5,466 nt of DNA from Planctomycetota bacterium (GTDB taxonomy: Bacteria > Planctomycetota > UBA1135): NCBI GenBank assembly GCA_002400895.1, contig NVRO01000181.1:1-5466 (forward strand), written 5' to 3'. This document shows, one piece after another, positions 1-4,581 of the stretch. The number at the start of each line of letters is the position of its first letter. Within the stretch, counting starts at the first letter, position 1. A program made the translations under genes and the position numbers. The notes beneath the pieces are model-generated. The model searched no databases. It had not been told where the DNA came from and saw nothing but the letters and a program-made list of their open reading frames with translations.

Positions 1-1
1 A

Positions 2-121
2 ATACTGAGAAAATTCTTCGGCAATTTGCTTCATGAAAGCGGCGGTGTCCGGATCATACAGAGCCTCGAGGTGTTCCCGGCGAACCAGAAGAGCCATCTT
101 TTCATACTCACATTTAAGCAC
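2..121 (-). CDS. N-terminus of an unrecognised protein, truncated by the left edge
   Basis: Forty codons are open from a GTG at 121-119 down to the left edge with no stop. The visible peptide starts (M)LKCEYEKMALLVRR and continues through HLEALYDPDTAAFMKQIAEE. It is soluble-looking, mixed-charge and probably helical, with no signal peptide and one Cys (residue 4). I chose the GTG because a strong Shine-Dalgarno, GAGGAG, lies 4 bases upstream of it. An in-frame ATG at 97-95 (MALLVRR) has no good ribosome site. An overlapping ATG at 105-103 in another frame meets a stop after about 24 codons. The gene follows the small Cys-rich lipoprotein gene on the same strand after 23 bases, so the two are probably co-transcribed. 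I do not recognise the family; too little of the protein is present to assign a function. Confidence 0.6.
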   Translation of the reverse strand, partial: MLKCEYEKMALLVRREHLEALYDPDTAAFMKQIAEEFSQY

Positions 122-125
122 CTTT

Positions 126-131
126 CTCCTC
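126..131 (-). promoter_or_regulatory. Shine-Dalgarno GAGGAG that decides a GTG start
   Basis: On the minus strand this reads GAGGAG, followed by AAAG and then GTG at 121-119. It is the best ribosome-binding site in the window. It lies inside the 23-base gap after the lipoprotein stop codon, which supports a separate downstream gene starting at the GTG rather than at the ATG 24 bases further in. Confidence 0.65.
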
Positions 132-144
132 GTTGGGGGCCGAA

Positions 145-348
145 TTATTGCTCTTTCGGTGCTAACGGCAGCTCATCGTGGTTGCCTCCGCAGGTGCCAT
201 CGGAGCAGCAAGTGCCAGCAGGGGCATCACAATTACCACCACAGCAGACCACCGCCTCTTGGGTGGTTGTTTCTTCGACTTTGCCGGCACAAGAGGACAT
301 TGCAAATATAGCAATTGCAACAATCAGTAAGGAGTTCAGTTTGCTCAT
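145..348 (-). CDS. Small Cys-rich lipoprotein, 67 aa
   Basis: The protein starts MSKLNSLLIVAIAIFAMSSC: a Lys near the start, a hydrophobic stretch (residues 6-17), then AMSSC, an acceptable but not perfect lipobox with lipidated Cys20. The mature part is acidic and Thr-rich (AGKVEETTTQEAVV) and then carries six Cys at 35, 36, 40, 47, 48 and 53. They fall into two similar modules, CCGGNC and CCSDGTC, followed by GGNHDE. The tail ELPLAPKEQ is polar. Paired Cys with a His and acids suggest metal binding or disulfides in the periplasm; that is inference, and I cannot name a family. The in-frame ATG at 360-358 would add MITS. Neither start has a Shine-Dalgarno, but a good -10 just upstream would allow a leaderless mRNA starting at 348. 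In-frame codons continue upstream to 450 but overlap the divergent gene and are unlikely to be used. The truncated gene at the left edge follows after 23 bases. Confidence 0.7.
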   Translation of the reverse strand: MSKLNSLLIVAIAIFAMSSCAGKVEETTTQEAVVCCGGNCDAPAGTCCSDGTCGGNHDELPLAPKEQ

Positions 349-355
349 GGAAGTA

Positions 356-361
356 ATCATA
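356..361 (-). promoter_or_regulatory. Candidate -10 element TATGAT for the lipoprotein gene
   Basis: On the minus strand the sequence is TATGAT, one mismatch from the sigma-70 consensus TATAAT. It lies about 7 bases before the lipoprotein ATG at 348. Transcription would then start at or within a base or two of that ATG, which fits the missing Shine-Dalgarno. No convincing -35 hexamer is seen 16-18 bases further upstream. The whole gap between the two divergent genes is only 37 bases, so their control regions must overlap each other or the coding regions. This is a sequence-match call only. Confidence 0.3.
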
Positions 362-385
362 CCAAGATGGCTAGGATAGAGAGCG

Positions 386-1054
386 ATGAGCACTGGACCC
401 CGTATCGCAATCGCCGCATCCCCTCGCAAGCCGAACCGTAACACCAACACTACGGTTAAGTTTCAGGAGGCCGCAGGTGAACTTTCGCGCCGCTTCGAGG
501 ATTCTCTAAGCGCTCCCATTCAGGTTGGCGAGAATTGTATTTCAGCGGTCTTAAATACCTCAAACCTGGCTTTCGATTTTGCCGTTGCCCTTGCCGAAGC
601 AGTTTGGCCAATGCGCCTGACCACTTCCCTGGTTTCGGTCGGCCACCAAGTCGGGCCAACCCCGGATGCCAATGCTCACACCCGCGCACTTGCCGCGGTG
701 ATGGAGGCTCGGCGCTCCGGCTCTGCATTTAATTTCAACATCACCAGCCGCAAAGCACCGGAGATGCGGATGGCGGAAACCGCTGCACTTTTGCATGCGA
801 CAATCCGCGAAGATTGGACCCCCACCCGTGCCGCCGCAGTTCGCACCTACCGCAACCTTGGCAAACAAAAAGAGGTCGCAGCCAAACTTGGCATCACCCA
901 ACAGGCCGTTTCGCAGATGTTGCGCGGTGCCCGGTTGCGCGAGTTGTCTGCGCTTGAAGCCACCATGCAAGAATGGCTGGTCGAGGAGTCACGACCGGGC
1001 CTCTGGCCCCTCAGCAGTTTTGAGAAGGGTCCTGCGCTTTCGGCCCAGGCCTGA
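386..1054 (+). CDS. SatD-like protein with C-terminal helix-turn-helix, 222 aa
   Basis: The fold pattern follows the SatD family (named from the Streptococcus mutans sat operon; molecular role unknown). It has an N-terminal strand (RIAIAASPRKP, residues 6-16), a helix where SatD aligns its early helix (25-42), then PIQVGEN (44-50) where the family usually has a GDE-like motif, and an amphipathic helix with Phe/Ala (60-72). A strand follows (MRLTTSLVSVG, 76-86), then an ANAHTRALAAVMEARR helix (95-110). The C-terminal third is a clear helix-turn-helix, KEVAAKLGITQQAVSQMLRG (162-181), of the kind that recognises DNA. The start ATG has AGGA 9 bases upstream (373-376). The first codons leave little room for a longer version because the divergent lipoprotein gene starts 37 bases away. 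The deiodinase-like gene begins 34 bases after the stop, so the protein may regulate either neighbour; that is inference from position. SatD membership is a similarity judgement by eye; the HTH is more certain. Confidence 0.72.
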   Translation: MSTGPRIAIAASPRKPNRNTNTTVKFQEAAGELSRRFEDSLSAPIQVGENCISAVLNTSNLAFDFAVALAEAVWPMRLTTSLVSVGHQVGPTPDANAHTRALAAVMEARRSGSAFNFNITSRKAPEMRMAETAALLHATIREDWTPTRAAAVRTYRNLGKQKEVAAKLGITQQAVSQMLRGARLRELSALEATMQEWLVEESRPGLWPLSSFEKGPALSAQA

Positions 1055-1065
1055 AGGAACCCTTC
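1024..1065 (+). other. Inverted repeat spanning the satD-like stop codon
   Basis: GAAGGGT at 1024-1030 pairs perfectly with ACCCTTC at 1059-1065. CCT (1031-1033) can continue the helix with AGG (1055-1057), leaving one bulged A. A competing smaller hairpin, GAAGG-AAC-CCTTC, lies at 1053-1065, so the two forms exclude each other. No T-tract follows, so it is not a good intrinsic terminator. It could be an RNA processing or stability element, or chance. Confidence 0.3.
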
Positions 1066-1088
1066 GCTGCTTGCGGGGTAAATAGTTA

Positions 1089-2207
1089 ATGCTTTGTTTC
1101 GCCCCTCTTGTCCTGCTCCTGCAACAGACTGATCCTGCCAATGACCAGGTTGTAGCCCCCGCCTCCGCTTGGGAGTTACTGGTAAGCCGCTACGACAGCG
1201 ACAAGAACGGGGTGATATCACGCGAGGAGTACACCCATAACGATGAGCATTGGGCGTCGTTGGACACGAATGGCGACGGCAAGCTAAGTGAAGCGGATGT
1301 TGCCAAACTTGGACAGCAACGACAGCGACGTGGCCCACGCGGATCTTCGGCACGCCCCCCTGGCCGCAACCTGAAAGCCCCGCTGGTGGGAGATGTCGCC
1401 CCCGATTTTGAATTGCCCGTTTTGGTTCGAGACCCAGTCCTCCGATTTGAGGTAGAAGGCCTGAAACCATTTTTGGCAACCGTAGAGGGGGCCGCTCCTG
1501 CGCTGGACCATTTAGGCAATCCGGCCGTACGTGTTTGGTTTGAACAGGTTGAAAAAGAGTTCCGCCAGTTCACCGAGACCGCAATCGGAAAGGAAATGCA
1601 AGTTTTCCACGGCGACAAATTACTTTGCGCGGTCACCGTCCAATCTGCTCTTCCTGGCAAATCCCTAATTACCTTCGACCAACCGAGCGGCTTGACTCCG
1701 GGCGAGGCTGTTTTACTGGCAGGGCAACTGTCCGGCGCCCCGGTCAAACTTTCTGATTTCCGCGGCGACAAGCCGGTTGCTCTTATTTTTGGGTCCTATA
1801 CCTGACCTCCATTTCGTCGCTCAGCCGGTCGGCTGAACGAGCTCCATCGCCGCTGGGGTAATCGCGTCCAGTTTCTGGTGGTCTATATCGCTGAAGCGCA
1901 TGCCATCGATGGTTTCTTTCCCAAGGCGGGGCGTGGTTCCCCGATTGTCGAGGAACCGGAAACTAACCAGGAGCGGATGCAGTTAGCGGGGCGTTGCATG
2001 GTCTCACTGTCCATTGCCGATATTACAGCCGTAGTAGACACCATAGATGACCCGACATTAAAGGCGTGGGCGGCCTGGCCAGACCGCCTTTTCCTGATCG
2101 ACAAAGCCGGCAGCGTGGTCTATGCCGGCGGCAAGGGCCCGTGGGGCTTCAAGCCCGATGAGCTCGAAGCAGCTATTCGCAAAGAACTAGCAGCAAAAGG
2201 CGAATAG
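1089..2207 (+). CDS. Deiodinase-like selenoprotein with EF-hands and an inserted SecD P1-head-like domain, 372 aa (Sec239 at TGA 1803-1805)
   Basis: One frame runs from ATG 1089 to TAG 2205-2207, broken only by the TGA read here as selenocysteine. Order of parts: a short hydrophobic N-terminus (1-11) without Lys/Arg; an EF-hand pair with calcium loops DSDKNGVISREE (36-47) and DTNGDGKLSEAD (59-70); a basic linker (77-95); VGDVAPDFELPVL (100-112), the usual start of a thioredoxin/AhpC-like fold; an insertion (about 113-214) resembling the SecD/SecDF P1-head subdomain; then PVKLSDFRGDKPVALIFGSYT-U-PPFRR, the deiodinase active site. FLVVYIAEAH (262-271), Cys303 (possible resolving Cys), AAWPDRLFLID (328-338) and GGKGPWGFKPDELEA (347-361) are hallmark bacterial Dio-family motifs. 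Bacterial members are thiol/selenol redox proteins of unsettled substrate; I do not claim iodothyronine as substrate. Start: an in-frame TAG at 1083 excludes any longer N-terminus; the ribosome site (GGGG, 1075-1078) is weak. Export is likely but the signal peptide is poor. Alternative: a nonsense-mutated pseudogene, judged unlikely. Confidence 0.85.
1803..1805 (+). other. In-frame UGA read as selenocysteine
   Basis: The codon sits in GSYT-UGA-PPFRR. Vertebrate deiodinases have SCT-Sec-PPF at this place, and bacterial homologues have Sec or Cys. The upstream frame (from 1089) and downstream frame (to 2207) are the same, so no frameshift is needed. Tryptophan is encoded by TGG in every gene here and the satD-like gene ends in TGA, so a code in which UGA means Trp is not the explanation. 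Confidence 0.85.
1818..1839 (+). promoter_or_regulatory. Candidate bacterial SECIS hairpin
   Basis: TCAGCC (1821-1826) pairs perfectly with GGCTGA (1831-1836) around a four-base loop GGTC (1827-1830). Below a C-A mismatch (C1820, A1837), the helix can add three more pairs, TCG (1817-1819) with CGA (1838-1840). Bacterial SelB binds a hairpin inside the coding region just after the UGA, with a GGU in its apical loop. In E. coli fdhF the loop is also GGUC and begins 19 bases after the UGA triplet; here it begins 21 bases after. The bulged U of fdhF has no exact counterpart, although U1821 at the base of the upper stem is a candidate. The structure was paired by hand. Confidence 0.7.
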
Positions 2208-2227
2208 AGCGAATAAACTGAGAGGCC

Positions 2228-4495
2228 ATGGCCTCCATCGCATCCACTTTTGAAATGGTTGAGGGCGTTTACGCTCGCTCCCGCACCAACCTTGAAGTCG
2301 TACGCAAGCGACTCGGACGACCACTGACCTTGACCGAGAAGATTCTGCTGGGTCACCTTGACGATGCCTCCGGCTCCGACATAGAACGCGGCAAGGCCTA
2401 CCTGAACCTGCTCCCGGACCGGGTTGCGATGCAAGACGCAACCGCACAAATGGCGCTGTTGCAATTCATGATGGCCGGCAAGGACGAAGCGGCAGTACCA
2501 AGTACTGTTCACTGTGACCATTTATTGCTTGGCCACAAAGGCGCTGAAAATGACCTCGCGGTTGCACAAAAAGAAAATGCCGAGGTTTTCTCCTTCCTCG
2601 AATCTGTTTCCGCCCGCTACGGCCTTGGTTTTTGGAAACCTGGTTCCGGCATCATTCACCAAATCGTGCTTGAGAACTATGCCTTTCCGGGCGGTTTGAT
2701 GATTGGCACCGACTCACACACCCCGAATGCCGGCGGTCTCGGAATGTGCGCAATCGGCGTTGGTGGTGCTGATGCCGTCGATGTAATGGCTGGGTTTCCG
2801 TGGGAAGTGCTGCAACCGGAAGTGGTCGGAGTGAAACTCACGGGAACTTTGTCCGGCTGGGCGGCACCCAAGGACATAATCCTGAAACTGCTGGGTATTC
2901 TCACCGTGAAAGGCGGCACCAACCGGGTAATGGAATACTTTGGTGAAGGCTGTGACTCACTTTCCTGTACCGGCAAAGCCACCATTTGCAACATGGGCGC
3001 CGAACTTGGCGCAACCTGTTCGGTGTTTGCCTGGGACGACTCCATGGGTCGTTACCTTTCCGCAACCGGACGGGATGATTTGGCCAAGTTGGCAATGACC
3101 AATACGGACCTGCTCGGTCCAGACCAGGAAGTGATTGAGAACCCGGACGACTTCTACGATCTTGTGGTCGAAATCGATTTGTCGGCTTTGGAGCCACACC
3201 TGGTCGGGCCACACACTCCCGACCATATCCACCCCCTCTCAGAGATGGCCGCTGATGTGAAAAGCGAAGGCTACAAGGCCGAAATTAGTGCCGCCCTGAT
3301 TGGTTCATGCACCAACTCCTCCTATGAAGACATGGTGCGTACTGTCGATATTGCCAAGCAAGCAATTGCCAACGGCACTTCACTCAAGTCCACGCTGTTC
3401 ATCAGCCCCGGTTCCGAGCAGGTTTACGACACCATTAAACGCGACGGAGTGCTGGAAGTGCTGGAACAATGTGGTGCAATCATCCTTACCAACGCATGCG
3501 GGCCATGCATTGGCCAATGGAAGCGCGACGATATGGAAAAAGGCGTCCGCAACACCATCGTCACCTCCTTCAACCGCAATTTCAGGTCTCGGGCCGATGG
3601 CAATCCCGAAACCCAATCATTCATCGGCTCGCCTGAAACGGTAATGGCTTTGGGTTTGGCTGGCCGGCTCGACTTCCACCCCGAACGGGATTACCTCACC
3701 GCCGACGATGGCTCAACATGGAAATTGACTGCGCCGGCTCCCGCCCCTGACATCCCGGAAGATGGCTTCGAGCGCGAGAATAATGGCTACCTGGAACCTC
3801 CGGCCGAACGTGATGGCCTTGAAATCCAGATTGCGGCTGATTCTGAACGACTCCAATTGCTCTATCCATTCGCCCCGCTGGCAAGCGAACAGTACAAAAA
3901 CATGCCACTCCTGTTGAAAACCAGTGGCAAGACCACCACCGACCATATTTCACCGGCCGGGCCATGGCTCAAGTTCCGCGGTCACCTGGACAACATTTCG
4001 AACAACATGTTCATTGGTGCCACCAATGCCTTTACCGATGGCATTGGTACTACTCGTGATTTGATCAGCGGAGAAGGCAATTGCCCGGTGCCACAAGTTG
4101 CGCGCCATTACAAAGCTGAGGGATTGAACTGGGTGGTGGTCGGAGATGAAAACTATGGTGAGGGTTCCAGCCGCGAACACGCTGCGATGTGCCCGCGCCA
4201 CCTCGGTGCCGGGGCGGTGATTGTGCGTTCCTTTGCGCGAATTCACGAAACCAACCTCAAAAAGCAGGGGGTGTTACCGCTGGTATTTACAAACCCTTCG
4301 GACTGGGAACTCGCCCGGGAAACTGACCGGGTATCATTGGAAAACCTGGAGCAACTTGCGCCTGAATCCAAGGTAGTTGCAGTATTCCACCACGAAGACG
4401 GCTCCGAAGATCGTGCCGTCCTCGCTCACACGCTCAACCAGGAACAAATAACCTGGTGGAAAGCTGGCTCGGCGCTCAATTCCTTGGGCAAGTAA
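2228..4495 (+). CDS. acn: Aconitate hydratase, mitochondrial type, 755 aa
   Basis: Aconitase interconverts citrate and isocitrate via cis-aconitate in the TCA cycle, in the cytoplasm, with a [4Fe-4S] cluster. The protein matches the mitochondrial-type family over its whole length (about 755 aa in bacterial members). It has GTDSHTPNAGG (160-170), ADAVDVMAGFPWEV (181-194), the cluster ligands Cys361 (GSCTNSS), Cys424 and Cys427 (ACGPCIGQW), the arginine motif SFNRNF (447-452), TTDHISPAGPWLKFRGHLDN (570-589), and the active-site loop YGEGSSREHA (643-652) with its catalytic serine, followed by RIHETNLKKQG (671-681). The N-terminus STFEMVEGVYARS aligns with family starts, so ATG 2228 is preferred. 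GAGAGG lies only 2 bases before it, which is close for a ribosome site. Residue 655 is Cys (AAMCPRHLG), where the mitochondrial enzyme has Glu (LEPRHLGG). It follows the selenoprotein gene by 20 bases and probably shares its transcript. Confidence 0.97.
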   Translation: MASIASTFEMVEGVYARSRTNLEVVRKRLGRPLTLTEKILLGHLDDASGSDIERGKAYLNLLPDRVAMQDATAQMALLQFMMAGKDEAAVPSTVHCDHLLLGHKGAENDLAVAQKENAEVFSFLESVSARYGLGFWKPGSGIIHQIVLENYAFPGGLMIGTDSHTPNAGGLGMCAIGVGGADAVDVMAGFPWEVLQPEVVGVKLTGTLSGWAAPKDIILKLLGILTVKGGTNRVMEYFGEGCDSLSCTGKATICNMGAELGATCSVFAWDDSMGRYLSATGRDDLAKLAMTNTDLLGPDQEVIENPDDFYDLVVEIDLSALEPHLVGPHTPDHIHPLSEMAADVKSEGYKAEISAALIGSCTNSSYEDMVRTVDIAKQAIANGTSLKSTLFISPGSEQVYDTIKRDGVLEVLEQCGAIILTNACGPCIGQWKRDDMEKGVRNTIVTSFNRNFRSRADGNPETQSFIGSPETVMALGLAGRLDFHPERDYLTADDGSTWKLTAPAPAPDIPEDGFERENNGYLEPPAERDGLEIQIAADSERLQLLYPFAPLASEQYKNMPLLLKTSGKTTTDHISPAGPWLKFRGHLDNISNNMFIGATNAFTDGIGTTRDLISGEGNCPVPQVARHYKAEGLNWVVVGDENYGEGSSREHAAMCPRHLGAGAVIVRSFARIHETNLKKQGVLPLVFTNPSDWELARETDRVSLENLEQLAPESKVVAVFHHEDGSEDRAVLAHTLNQEQITWWKAGSALNSLGK

Positions 4496-4578
4496 TTCGT
4501 CAGGGGGGACAGCTGCGCCAAGTCCGGTTGGAGCATTTCTTTTTGCGGCGCTCGGGAATCGATAACCTTTAGAGGACA
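4496..4578 (+). other. Short intergenic gap with no clear terminator
   Basis: This 83-base gap separates aconitase from the barrel gene. A weak CCAA/TTGG hairpin at 4519-4532 is followed by a T-rich stretch (TTTCTTTTT), which could act as a poor terminator, but a four-pair stem is too weak to call one. A GATAAC at 4561-4566 could be a -10 but no -35 at proper spacing is seen. Whether the next gene has its own promoter is not decided by the sequence. Confidence 0.3.
4571..4575 (+). promoter_or_regulatory. Shine-Dalgarno AGAGG before tandem ATGs
   Basis: AGAGG is followed by two consecutive ATG codons at 4579 and 4582 and a third in-frame ATG at 4588. The spacing is 3, 6 and 12 bases respectively. 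The second ATG (4582) has the normal spacing, so it is the preferred start; the choice changes the signal peptide by only one or two residues. Confidence 0.5.
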
Positions 4579-4581
4579 ATG

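Noticed and set aside
349..450. N-terminal extension of the lipoprotein up to base 450
   Set aside because: The extra 34 residues would precede the signal peptide and overlap the divergent gene; the lipoprotein signal fits a start at 348 or 360.
847..1479. 210-codon minus-strand reading frame
   Set aside because: It lies antisense to the satD-like HTH and the EF-hand region, both with clear motifs; its translation is Arg/Gly/Pro-rich with no domain.
1190..1771. 193-codon minus-strand reading frame
   Set aside because: It is antisense to the EF-hand and SecD-like parts of the selenoprotein and shows only Ser/Pro/Arg-rich composition.
1803..1805. UGA read as tryptophan (alternative code)
   Set aside because: TGG is used freely for Trp, the 755-codon aconitase contains no TGA, the satD-like gene ends in TGA, and the family does not have Trp at this site.
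1803..2207. Nonsense mutation making a pseudogene
   Set aside because: The single TGA is exactly at the family's catalytic Sec/Cys position, the frame stays intact on both sides, conserved motifs continue, and a SECIS-like hairpin follows.
4519..4541. Intrinsic terminator after aconitase
   Set aside because: Only a four-pair CCAA/TTGG stem precedes the T-rich stretch, too weak to call.
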